From: Paenibacillus lignilyticus
GTDB taxonomy: Bacteria > Bacillota > Bacilli > Paenibacillales > Paenibacillaceae
Assembly (NCBI RefSeq): GCF_017942085.1
Contig: NZ_JAGKSP010000004.1
Coordinates: 370,775-434,774 of the forward strand
DNA: 64,000 bases
Direction: 5' to 3'
Shown here: positions 8,280-16,640 of the stretch, one piece after another
How the letters are laid out: the number at the start of each line of letters is the position of its first letter
Position numbering within the stretch: position 1 is the stretch's first letter
Notes under the pieces: model-generated
Databases searched by the model: none
What the model was told of the DNA's origin: nothing
The model's input: only the letters and a program-made list of their open reading frames with translations
Position numbers and translations under genes: made by a program

Positions 8280-9191
8280 CTATAAAATGCTGCACAGCTT
8301 CCGGTACTCCCGCGGCGAAACCCCTTGCCAACGTTTAAATACATGGCTGAAATGGTGCAGGCTGTCGTAGCCGATGCGCATGCCGATCGCCTCGATTTTC
8401 ATATCCGTTTCTCTCAGGCACCGCTTGGCCTCTTGATGGCGGAGATGCTGAACATATTGATTGGGGGTTACGCCGAACTGTTCTTTAAACAGCCGGATAA
8501 AATGATCCTCGCTGACGTTCAAACGCTCCGCCATCACCGTGTTCGGCCAAGTCAAATGCAAGCTGCCGCTGAGCTCGTCGACCAGCTCCCGAAGAGCCGT
8601 CAAATAAGTCGCGGAGGCGGTTCGTCGCGGAGCGCTCTGCAATCTTAGAATCGACGCGAGCATCTGCAGCATGGCTCCTCGGCAGACCAGCTCATAACCG
8701 GCCCTTGCCATTGTGAATTCTTCGCAGATCAATTCCATGCTTTTCACGATAGCAACGGAAAGCGATGAATATTTGCGGGTGAAAAGCCGCTCCCCGCCTG
8801 GATCCAGCGGCTGCTGACAGAACAACGCTTCTTGGACACGCGATTCATCTACGACCATATGGATCTCAGACGTCAGCTCGAACTCATCATAGAAGTCGAA
8901 ATGGACACCGAGCAATTGGGCACCGCCTGCAGTTGGAATTTCAATGCGATGTCTTTCCCGGGCGCTTAGAAACAAGAGGTCGCCGGGGAAGTAACGAATC
9001 GACTCGGGTTCATCGATGAAATGGACGATCATTTCCCCGGAAATGACGTACATCACTTCGAAGTCATACAGACGCCGCTCATTGCCTTGATAATAGGCAG
9101 AGTCCTGGAACTGGGCCCAGTGAATGCTGGGTATCCAAGTCATGTTACCTTGCTTGCTGCTGTCAGAGGAAGATAGTGCCATTGCGTCCAT
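8280..9191 (-). CDS. AraC-family transcriptional regulator with cupin sensor
   Basis: The 303-residue protein starts at ATG 9191 (complement), with AAGGGG just upstream. Residues ~35-110 look like a cupin sensor (YVISGEMIVHF, RYFPGDLLFLSARERHRIEIP). The last ~100 residues hold two helix-turn-helix motifs typical of AraC (MAERLNVSEDHFIRLFKEQF, then IGYDSLHHFSHVFKRWQG-SPREYRK). It is convergent with the fusion gene and divergent from the Gfo/Idh/MocA gene, 150 bases away. It probably senses a sugar or sugar acid and controls the flanking genes; that is an inference from position. Confidence 0.85.
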   Translation of the reverse strand: MDAMALSSSDSSKQGNMTWIPSIHWAQFQDSAYYQGNERRLYDFEVMYVISGEMIVHFIDEPESIRYFPGDLLFLSARERHRIEIPTAGGAQLLGVHFDFYDEFELTSEIHMVVDESRVQEALFCQQPLDPGGERLFTRKYSSLSVAIVKSMELICEEFTMARAGYELVCRGAMLQMLASILRLQSAPRRTASATYLTALRELVDELSGSLHLTWPNTVMAERLNVSEDHFIRLFKEQFGVTPNQYVQHLRHQEAKRCLRETDMKIEAIGMRIGYDSLHHFSHVFKRWQGVSPREYRKLCSIL

Positions 9192-9341
9192 GCCCCTTAA
9201 TCCGGATAAAAGTCGATAATAGACAACTTTATAGCGATATAGAGTAAATACATCTTATGGAACCTATAGTATCATTCGAATTAGTTAGCGACAATAAACA
9301 ACTATAACTAAGACAATTGATTAATATGGGGGATTTGCGAC

Positions 9342-10478
9342 ATGGCAAAGCGAATTGGAATCATCGGGTATGGACTCAGAGTCAGCGGCTTGTTTGGCCA
9401 ATTGGATGAACAGGAAACGGGCTGCCGAATCGTCGCCATTGCGGATCCCCGTGAGCAGGAGCTGGCCGCTCGTATGGGCGAGGCAGCAAACGACATCGAA
9501 TGGTACGCGGACGCGGATGATATGCTGGATAACGCCGGACTGGATGGGGTCGTAATCGGAACCCGATGTAATTTGCATACGGAGATGGCACTTAAAGTAT
9601 TGAAACGCAGTCTGCCGTTATTCCTGGAGAAACCGGTTGCCACGACCTATGAAGATTTATATCGATTGAAAGCAGGCTACGAGGCTTCGGACTCGCAGGT
9701 AGTGGTTTCATTCCCGCTGCGCAATACTCCGCTTGTAAAGCTTGCCAAGGAAATCATAGATTCGGGTAAAATCGGAACCGTAGAGCATGTGCAGGCTGTG
9801 AACAATGTACCTTACGGCGGTGTCTACTATCATAGCTGGTACCGCGACGAGAGCATAACCGGAGGATTGTTTCTGCAGAAGGCGACACATGATTTCGATT
9901 ATATCAACTATTTGCTGGGCGCGAATCCGACCGCCATATCGGCCATGAAATCGAAACAAATATTCAAAGGGGATAAGCCTGACGGCCTGATGTGCCGCGA
10001 TTGCGACGAGAAGCATTCCTGCGAGGAAAGCACGCTCAAGCCGGTGAATCGTGATCGAGGGAGCTATTGCAGCTTTGCGACGGATACCGGCAACGAAGAT
10101 TCCGGCAGCGCCTTGATTCGTTACGAATCAGGCATGCACGTAACCTACTCGCAGAACTTCTTCGCAAGAAGAGGCGCACAGAGACGCGGAGCGCGACTGT
10201 TAGGTTATAAAGGAACGCTGGAATTCGACTGGTACACAGGCGAACTGAAGGTCTTCATGCATCATGAGGCGCGAGTGGAAACCCATCAATTCGACTTGAA
10301 TGCGATGGATGGGCATGGCGGGGGAGACGGCATGCTGCTGCGCAACTTCTTCCGGATCGTGAACGGAGAAGAGCGTTCATCGACCTCGCTCGACGATGGA
10401 CTTCTGAGCGCGCTGCTTTGCCTGAAAGCCAACGAGTCCGCGGATACGAATACGTTTCAGCAAGTAGCTTGGAACTAG
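9342..10478 (+). CDS. Gfo/Idh/MocA-family oxidoreductase
   Basis: The 378-residue protein begins with a nucleotide-binding motif (IGIIGYGLRVSGL). It carries the family's EKP motif (PLFLEKPVATTYEDL), where the lysine is catalytic, and then the substrate domain (QKATHDFDYINYL). A cysteine-rich insert C-R-D-C, C-E-E-S and a later Y-C is seen in the middle of the protein. GGGGGAT (9328-9334) provides the ribosome binding site. Family members use NAD(P) to oxidise or reduce sugars, inositols and related polyols. It is divergent from the AraC gene and ends in a bidirectional terminator, so it is likely its own transcript under that regulator. Confidence 0.85.
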   Translation: MAKRIGIIGYGLRVSGLFGQLDEQETGCRIVAIADPREQELAARMGEAANDIEWYADADDMLDNAGLDGVVIGTRCNLHTEMALKVLKRSLPLFLEKPVATTYEDLYRLKAGYEASDSQVVVSFPLRNTPLVKLAKEIIDSGKIGTVEHVQAVNNVPYGGVYYHSWYRDESITGGLFLQKATHDFDYINYLLGANPTAISAMKSKQIFKGDKPDGLMCRDCDEKHSCEESTLKPVNRDRGSYCSFATDTGNEDSGSALIRYESGMHVTYSQNFFARRGAQRRGARLLGYKGTLEFDWYTGELKVFMHHEARVETHQFDLNAMDGHGGGDGMLLRNFFRIVNGEERSSTSLDDGLLSALLCLKANESADTNTFQQVAWN

Positions 10479-10503
10479 CTGGCGGCATGCTTCACTAGAA
10501 CAG

Positions 10504-10550
10504 AAAAGCGGTTTTCCATCGTCAACTCATGACGATGGAAGACCGCTTTT
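10504..10550. terminator. Bidirectional terminator
   Basis: AAAAGCGG-TTTTCCATCGTC pairs with GACGATGGAAGACCGCTTTT around AACTCAT. It lies between converging genes and has a T-run in both directions. Confidence 0.85.
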
Positions 10551-10571
10551 CAATTTATCCGGCAGCATGCT

Positions 10572-12827
10572 TTACCGCTCGCCAACAGCAGCATTGCGTC
10601 TAAACTCCGTTGGCGTAACGCCGGAAATCTTCTTGAAGGAACGGTTGAAGGAGCTGAGCGTCGTATAGCCGACTGAGGTCGCGATCTCTTGTATTTTCAT
10701 CTCCGACAGCAGCAATAAGTCCTTCGCTTTCTTCACGCGAACCTCGTTCACGAAGTCCACGAAATTCGTCCCCATTTTCTCTTTGAAATAGGTGGAGAGA
10801 TAACCGCTGCTAATATTCAATTTGCCGGCGATGAGGTCCAGGGACAGCTCTTCCCCATAATGGGCCTCCGTATAGCTGACGGTAAAGCTGATGATCGGAT
10901 CGCGTTCTTCTTTCTTCAATCGAACAAGCCGTCCGGCCTCGCTCACCAGCTTCTCCAGATAACAGTCCAATTCTTCGATGGTATGCTGCTTCTCAATGGA
11001 AGGCAGCATGCAGGACAATGCATCCGTATCGATTTGCATGCTATGAAGCACGCGCATGACCTTGTCGGTTGTCTCCTCCGCGAAACGATGGAACTTGATT
11101 GCGGGGATGTTCCGTTTCTTCATCTTCGCCAGCATTCGGCGCAGCGACTGCATGGCAAGCAGATCATTCCCTTCCTGCAGGCTCACATTCAGTTCCTGTT
11201 CCAGAATGGAAGTCGTCAGCATCGGCTTCTCGTTCGCTTCGCCGGCCTGAGACACGTATGTCGTATCATCGAAAGGCCTCAGCTTCACAAGCTTCAGCAC
11301 TTCCGCGTAAGCACTTGTCATTTGAGAAGAATGAGGGTAATACGAGCTCACGGCGATGGTACAGAAACTATAGGCGTTATCCGTCTCCAGCACCGTCTTG
11401 ATGTCCGATAGGACAGCGGAGAGGCGGTTGTCATCCTCATCGTTCAAGTAGATGACGGATAAGATCTGGTTGGTCTCGATTTGGAAGGTTTGCGCGCCTT
11501 CCATCTCCCGCCCGATCGCCTGAATCATATATTCGCGGATAAAAGCAATTGTCCGTTCTTCTTCTTCGGGCATCTCATCCCAGAATCGCTGTTTGAAATT
11601 CATTTGGAAGAGAACAAAACGAAACGGCCTGTAGTCCTGCTCGGCTGCCGGATCCGAGTCCTCATATTCAATGCGGATGCGTTTCAATACATTCATGAGC
11701 GAATAATGGCGCAGATGGTTTTTCCTGCTTTCGAGACTGCGCTGTGCTTCCTGATTCACTTTGATCATGTGGCCGATGTTGGCATGGATCAGCTCAAAGT
11801 CATTAGCTGCACCGCGAACGATCTCCTTATTCTCATTTAAATTCCGAATCGACTCCACGATTTTACGAACCGGATTGTTGAATCGTCTGCTGAAGATGAC
11901 GGACAAGACCAAGCTGACTACAGAGGTGACAACGAGCAGCACGATCAGGGTAACCGTGAGCTTTACGATTTTGCTCGATACGCTGCTGTCCGGAATGATA
12001 TTCACATAAGTAAGCTCGGATGTTGTGCCTTTCTGATAGAAGAAATAGTAGCCGTTCTGCTTCACCCAGTTTCTCCCGGGCTTCAATTCCGGTAAAGCTT
12101 CGTGAAATGCCGGATCGGAGGTATAGATCGTGTCCCCTTGCGGACTGAGAATATAGAACGTGTTGTTAATCGATTGATGGTAATTGCGATACAGCTGATC
12201 GGCATCAATGAATGCAAGGAACTTGAAATCGGGATACAGCTGGCTTCGGAACAAATAAGGGATGACGATGCCGGGCTGAGAATCTTGATAGGTCGGCGGC
12301 GGACTCTTGAATACAGCGGCCGGATACAGCTTGGATGCGGAGCCGGCCGTGGACAGTTCCTTTTCCCAGAAGGCGGGCGTGTAGGTACCATTCACGTAGT
12401 GTTCGGTGAACATGACATCGAGCGAACTGCCGCGATACTTGTCTAATATGTAATGATGCTTCACGTCGTACATAAATAAATTGTTCAAGTAAATTCTCGG
12501 ATTCACCGTGATTTGCTCTAAATCGTCGATGATGTTCCCGGCGGCCATATAATAAGGCTTCGATTTCTGCAAGTCATTGAGATGATCATTTAAGTACATG
12601 CCCACGATAACGTTATCCAGCAGCGCGAAGTACTGTTCGAATCCGCTCGTTGTATGGGACAGATTCGCATCGTTATACGTAATAATCTCGCCGTGAATGC
12701 TTTTTCTGAACAAGGTGAGGGAGATCAAATTAAAGGAAACAAATAACAAAATAATGGCCATAAAGCTGAGTACCATCTTGGATAAGATCGAACGGGTACT
12801 AATCTTCCATTGCAAAATCTGCCTCAT
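10572..12827 (-). CDS. Membrane-bound AraC-family regulator (one-component sensor)
   Basis: The 751-residue protein starts at ATG 12827 (complement) behind AAAAGGGG. A hydrophobic segment at ~17-39 and another at ~287-312 bracket a ~245-residue extracytoplasmic domain, likely Cache-like. A HAMP-like stretch and a long linker follow. The last ~100 residues are an AraC DNA-binding domain (LDLIAGKLNISSGYLSTYF, then GYTTLSSFNRSFKKISG). There is no kinase domain, so signal and DNA binding are in one chain. It is divergent from the permease-permease-lipoprotein genes starting at 13012 and very probably controls them; in Paenibacillus such regulators commonly sit next to LplA/LplB/YtcP systems. Confidence 0.87.
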   Translation of the reverse strand: MRQILQWKISTRSILSKMVLSFMAIILLFVSFNLISLTLFRKSIHGEIITYNDANLSHTTSGFEQYFALLDNVIVGMYLNDHLNDLQKSKPYYMAAGNIIDDLEQITVNPRIYLNNLFMYDVKHHYILDKYRGSSLDVMFTEHYVNGTYTPAFWEKELSTAGSASKLYPAAVFKSPPPTYQDSQPGIVIPYLFRSQLYPDFKFLAFIDADQLYRNYHQSINNTFYILSPQGDTIYTSDPAFHEALPELKPGRNWVKQNGYYFFYQKGTTSELTYVNIIPDSSVSSKIVKLTVTLIVLLVVTSVVSLVLSVIFSRRFNNPVRKIVESIRNLNENKEIVRGAANDFELIHANIGHMIKVNQEAQRSLESRKNHLRHYSLMNVLKRIRIEYEDSDPAAEQDYRPFRFVLFQMNFKQRFWDEMPEEEERTIAFIREYMIQAIGREMEGAQTFQIETNQILSVIYLNDEDDNRLSAVLSDIKTVLETDNAYSFCTIAVSSYYPHSSQMTSAYAEVLKLVKLRPFDDTTYVSQAGEANEKPMLTTSILEQELNVSLQEGNDLLAMQSLRRMLAKMKKRNIPAIKFHRFAEETTDKVMRVLHSMQIDTDALSCMLPSIEKQHTIEELDCYLEKLVSEAGRLVRLKKEERDPIISFTVSYTEAHYGEELSLDLIAGKLNISSGYLSTYFKEKMGTNFVDFVNEVRVKKAKDLLLLSEMKIQEIATSVGYTTLSSFNRSFKKISGVTPTEFRRNAAVGER

Positions 12828-13011
12828 GTATAAACCCCTTTTGCCCTGGTCTGATCTTATTTTCGAAAACTGTGCAATTTTACGGAAACCTTGAAATTCG
12901 CGGGAAATCGGTCATATTTCCGATGTTCTTCAAGGCGTGACTCTTATAGTATAGCGCTAGGAATGAAAAATCAAGATTCATCCGCTACAAATAATCAGAG
13001 GGGGATCATCA

Positions 13012-13980
13012 TTGAATAACTACACAAATCCAGGTGCAAACGCACCGGCAACAGTTATGGCTCACAGGGAAAGAAAACGTTCCTTCGTGGACAAGCTGTG
13101 GAATGAGCGCTACCTGTTCCTGCTTCTCCTCCCGGGACTTTTATACTTTATCATTTATCGGTATATTCCGATGCTGGGAAACATTATCGCTTTCCAGGAT
13201 TTCAGTCCATTTCAAGGCTTCATGCACAGCGATTGGGTCGGACTGAAGCATTTCAAGAAAATCTTCGAAGATAGTGAAGTCATCCGAGTCATTTGGAACA
13301 CGCTCTATCTCTCGTTCCTGCAAATTGCCTTCGCCTTTCCGGTGTCGATCGTGCTTGCGATCATGCTTAATGAGGTGCGCAACGAACGATATAAGCGAGT
13401 CATTCAATCGCTTGTCTATTTGCCTCATTTCTTATCCTGGGTCGTTGTAATCGGGATTGTAACGACATTCCTGAAATCCGAGGGGATTATTAATCAACTC
13501 ATTCAAATGGTTTTCGGAATCGAACCGATTCCGTTTCTGACGTCGGCTCATTGGTTCATGCCAATCATCGTGCTAGAGGTGATTTGGAAAGAGTCCGGCT
13601 GGGGGACGATTATTTTTCTCGCGGCATTAGCCGGGGTTAACCCGCATCTGTATGAAGCGGCCGTCGTCGACGGCGCAAGTCGAATGAGGCAGATCTGGCA
13701 TATTACGCTGCCTTCGATCCGCAGTACAATCATTATTTTGCTCATCCTAAGGCTCGGAAGCGTGCTTGATGTTGGATTTGAACAAATCTTCCTCATGCTG
13801 AACCCGCTCAACAAGGAGATTGGGGATGTGCTTGATACGTTCGTGTATTACAAAGGGATCGAGAATTCGGACTTCAGCTTCGCAACGGCGGTAGGGCTGT
13901 TTAAGTCGCTCGTCGGGTTAGTTCTAATCGTTGGAGCGAATAAGTTATCCAAAAAATTCGGAGAAGAAGGAATCTACTAA
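13012..13980 (+). CDS. Sugar ABC transporter permease (LplB/protein-dependent type)
   Basis: The 322-residue protein starts at TTG 13012 with GAGGGGGA about 6-13 nt upstream. Six hydrophobic segments are visible. The EAA cytoplasmic loop that docks the ATPase reads YEAAVVDGASRMRQIWHITLP. The N-terminal pattern (RYLFLLLLPGLLYFIIYRYIP-MLG) is characteristic of LplB-type permeases for oligosaccharides. It forms a pair with the next permease, 15 bases downstream. No ATP-binding gene is present in the locus, so a shared MsmX-like ATPase is expected from elsewhere. Confidence 0.9.
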   Translation: MNNYTNPGANAPATVMAHRERKRSFVDKLWNERYLFLLLLPGLLYFIIYRYIPMLGNIIAFQDFSPFQGFMHSDWVGLKHFKKIFEDSEVIRVIWNTLYLSFLQIAFAFPVSIVLAIMLNEVRNERYKRVIQSLVYLPHFLSWVVVIGIVTTFLKSEGIINQLIQMVFGIEPIPFLTSAHWFMPIIVLEVIWKESGWGTIIFLAALAGVNPHLYEAAVVDGASRMRQIWHITLPSIRSTIIILLILRLGSVLDVGFEQIFLMLNPLNKEIGDVLDTFVYYKGIENSDFSFATAVGLFKSLVGLVLIVGANKLSKKFGEEGIY

Positions 13981-13995
13981 GGAGGCGGTGGAGCA

Positions 13996-14880
13996 GTGGT
14001 TAAAACGCATTCCATTTCGGAAAAATTAGCAAATGCCCTCAACGTGATCTTGCTTGCCGCGGTCGGGCTTGCAATGCTGTTTCCGTTCTATTACATGATC
14101 GCGACCTCATTTACTTCGGTTTCGGAGAGCGCTGCCAAGCAGTTTATCCTGTTTCCTGAAAAATGGGTCGTGGATGCTTACGAATACATCTTCCATTCCA
14201 AGGTGTTTGTCCGGGCGCTCATCGTCACCATCTGCGTTACGGTGGTAGGTACGCTCTTCAGTTTATTGCTCACCTCCATGATGGCCTATTCGCTGTCGCG
14301 GAAAATTACGGGGCAGAAATTTTTTCTTTTCCTAGTGTTGTTTACATTCGTCTTCGGAGCGGGTATTATTCCGTCCTATATGGTTGTAAAGGAAACGCAT
14401 TTGCTGGATACCTACTGGGCGCTTATTATTCCGGGGGCCATCAATTCCTTTAATTTGATCGTGCTCAGGCAGTTCTTTCTTGGCATTCCCAATGATCTTA
14501 CGGAAGCCTCGGTGCTCGACGGCGCGAATGACTTGCAGATTTTCTCGCGCATCATTCTTCCGCTGTCCAAACCCGCGCTCGCCGCATTCGGACTTTTCTA
14601 TGCGGTGACGAGCTGGAACACTTATTTTACGGCACTTATTTATATCAGCGATCCGAGCAAGTGGACCATACAGGTCATATTGCGGCAGATTGTCATCTTG
14701 AGCCAGCGTCTCGATTCTCTCTCGGACGGGCAGCAAGCCGCACTCGCGAATGCTTCTCCGCCGGCTGAAACGATCGGCATGGCGGCGATTCTGATAGCAA
14801 CGATTCCGATTCTTGCGCTTTACCCGTTCCTGCAAAAGCATTTTGCGAAAGGGGTGATGCTCGGTTCCGTGAAAGGCTAG
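13996..14880 (+). CDS. Carbohydrate ABC transporter permease (YtcP type)
   Basis: The 294-residue protein starts at GTG 13996 with GGAGGCGG (13981-13988) upstream. It has six membrane segments, and the EAA loop is EASVLDGANDLQIFSRIILP. The ending, PFLQKHFAKGVMLGSVKG, is the standard C-terminus of YtcP-type inner-membrane proteins. It is the second half of the permease heterodimer with the gene before it. The binding-protein gene follows after 55 bases. Confidence 0.9.
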   Translation: MVKTHSISEKLANALNVILLAAVGLAMLFPFYYMIATSFTSVSESAAKQFILFPEKWVVDAYEYIFHSKVFVRALIVTICVTVVGTLFSLLLTSMMAYSLSRKITGQKFFLFLVLFTFVFGAGIIPSYMVVKETHLLDTYWALIIPGAINSFNLIVLRQFFLGIPNDLTEASVLDGANDLQIFSRIILPLSKPALAAFGLFYAVTSWNTYFTALIYISDPSKWTIQVILRQIVILSQRLDSLSDGQQAALANASPPAETIGMAAILIATIPILALYPFLQKHFAKGVMLGSVKG

Positions 14881-14935
14881 CTTTCATGTAAGTGAGGATC
14901 ATCGCTGTGCCCAACATAAAGAGGAGGTCGAAAGT

Positions 14936-16552
14936 ATGCGTAACAAACTAGTTTCATCTGTTCTGGTAGTTGCACTATCCGGCTCTATTCTTGCAGCATG
15001 TTCATCCGGGAATGAGGATACCAATTCGAATACGTCCTCCAACGCGGGTACGACAAACAATGGTGCTGCGACGACAGCAGACCCGCATGCCGAGAAGTTG
15101 ACGATTGATTGGTTCGACGGCACGTGGGAAGATCCGGTTCCAACCGGGAACAGCGAAGCCGTGCATAAAATCAACGAGAAATTCAATGTCGATTTTAAAC
15201 CGCAATACATTCCTTTTGATACGTATGAAGAGAAGCTTGCCGTGAAAATGGCATCCGGCGATATTCCTGATGTTATCGGGATGGAAGAAGTAAACGCGAA
15301 CTATACGAAATGGGCGAAGCAAGGGGCATTCCTGCCGCTGGACGAGTTCTTGAAGCAGTATGAGTCGACCAAGGCCGTGCCCGATTATTCGTGGGACTCT
15401 TTGAAAGTAGGAGGGAAAGTGTATGGCATCCCAACCTACTTCTCCTCGAAAGGCGGCAAGAAGCCGATCATCCGCAAGGACTGGCTGGATAAGCTGGGTC
15501 TAAAAATGCCAACGAATTATGAAGAGCTTAAAAAGGTTGCCATCGCCTTCACCAAAGACGATCCGGACGGCAACGGCAAAGCGGATACGATCGGTCTGGG
15601 TCTGGCCAAAGGTATTTATTACGATCCATCGTTTGGGGCTTATTACGGCAATGCGGTATGGTATCACAAGAACAGCAGCGGGCAGCTGATCCCGGGCATT
15701 ATCGCTGACGGTAATAAAGAGAAAGTCACTTTCCTTGCTGATCTGCAAAAAGAAGGCATCCTGCAGGCGGACTGGGCAGTAACGGCTTACAAGGATATTT
15801 TCAAAGCGTTTAATGCGGGGAAAGTCGGCATTTGGTATGAACAGCCGGGCAATAGCGGAAATAACGGCGTATTGTTCGATGTGCTGAAACAAAACGCTCC
15901 GAATGCAGTCGTGGAGCCGATTCCGCCGTTCAAAGCTCCGGATGGTTCAGAAGGACTCACCATCAACGGCAGCTGGTACCGGATGTATATGATCTCGGCG
16001 AAATTGAAGGATCAGCCGGAGAAAGTCAAACGCATTCTCGAAATGATCGATTACTTCCACAAACCGGTCACGTTCGAAGAGCGTAACCCGCAAAACGAAT
16101 ACTTCGACTGGCTCTATGGCGGAGAAGGCAAAGGCTATCAAATGGTGGATGGCGTAGCACAGCCAATCGCCGAGAACCGTTCGAACGTCGCTCCGGGTGC
16201 TTACATTACCGAAGGCGGATGGTTCATGAACGACGAAGATCTGTTCACGTTTGCCAAGATCGCCAAGACGCCCGAGGATCAGAAGTTCCAACAAACGTTA
16301 GCCGACAGGCTGCATAGCATGAAGTTTTACGTGAATCCGACAAGCCGGATCATCTCGCCGCTGCTCATGGAGAAGAGCGGAGAGCTGCAGACGTATATTA
16401 CGGATGAAACGACGAAGATGATCTTCGGCGAAAGACCGCTCAGCGACTGGGACAAAATGGTCGAGGAGTACATGGCCAAAGGCGGTAAAGAAATGATTGA
16501 CGAAGTCAATAAAGAATTAGAAGCTAACCATGTCCAAGGCGAGTGGAAGTAA
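14936..16552 (+). CDS. Extracellular solute-binding lipoprotein (LplA type)
   Basis: The 538-residue protein has a lipoprotein signal with LAAC, so that Cys22 would be lipidated, followed by a serine/asparagine/threonine-rich tether (~23-50). The rest is a family 1-type binding protein (WKQGAFLPLDEF-like lid regions, GIPTYFSSKGGKKP, PDGNGKADTIGLG). It captures an oligosaccharide outside the cell and delivers it to the two permeases upstream. The AGAGGAGG ribosome binding site is strong. A stable hairpin directly downstream may protect the upstream message and raise binding-protein yield over the beta-galactosidase; that is an inference. Confidence 0.9.
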   Translation: MRNKLVSSVLVVALSGSILAACSSGNEDTNSNTSSNAGTTNNGAATTADPHAEKLTIDWFDGTWEDPVPTGNSEAVHKINEKFNVDFKPQYIPFDTYEEKLAVKMASGDIPDVIGMEEVNANYTKWAKQGAFLPLDEFLKQYESTKAVPDYSWDSLKVGGKVYGIPTYFSSKGGKKPIIRKDWLDKLGLKMPTNYEELKKVAIAFTKDDPDGNGKADTIGLGLAKGIYYDPSFGAYYGNAVWYHKNSSGQLIPGIIADGNKEKVTFLADLQKEGILQADWAVTAYKDIFKAFNAGKVGIWYEQPGNSGNNGVLFDVLKQNAPNAVVEPIPPFKAPDGSEGLTINGSWYRMYMISAKLKDQPEKVKRILEMIDYFHKPVTFEERNPQNEYFDWLYGGEGKGYQMVDGVAQPIAENRSNVAPGAYITEGGWFMNDEDLFTFAKIAKTPEDQKFQQTLADRLHSMKFYVNPTSRIISPLLMEKSGELQTYITDETTKMIFGERPLSDWDKMVEEYMAKGGKEMIDEVNKELEANHVQGEWK

Positions 16553-16572
16553 GCGTAAGTGATTCCATAACA

Positions 16573-16603
16573 GACAGCCCGAACCTGCGCGGTTCGGGCT
16601 GTC
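16573..16603 (+). terminator. Intercistronic hairpin after binding protein
   Basis: GACAGCCCGAACC and GGTTCGGGCTGTC pair perfectly around 5 nt. The weak T content after it suggests partial termination or message stabilisation rather than a full stop before the GH35 gene. Confidence 0.65.
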
Positions 16604-16640
16604 ACAACTTGTTCGCATCATGATGTAAAGGGGTATCGCT

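Noticed and set aside
8325..8648. Plus-strand frame of 107 codons
   Set aside because: It lies opposite the AraC regulator gene, which has clear domains, and has no ribosome binding site.
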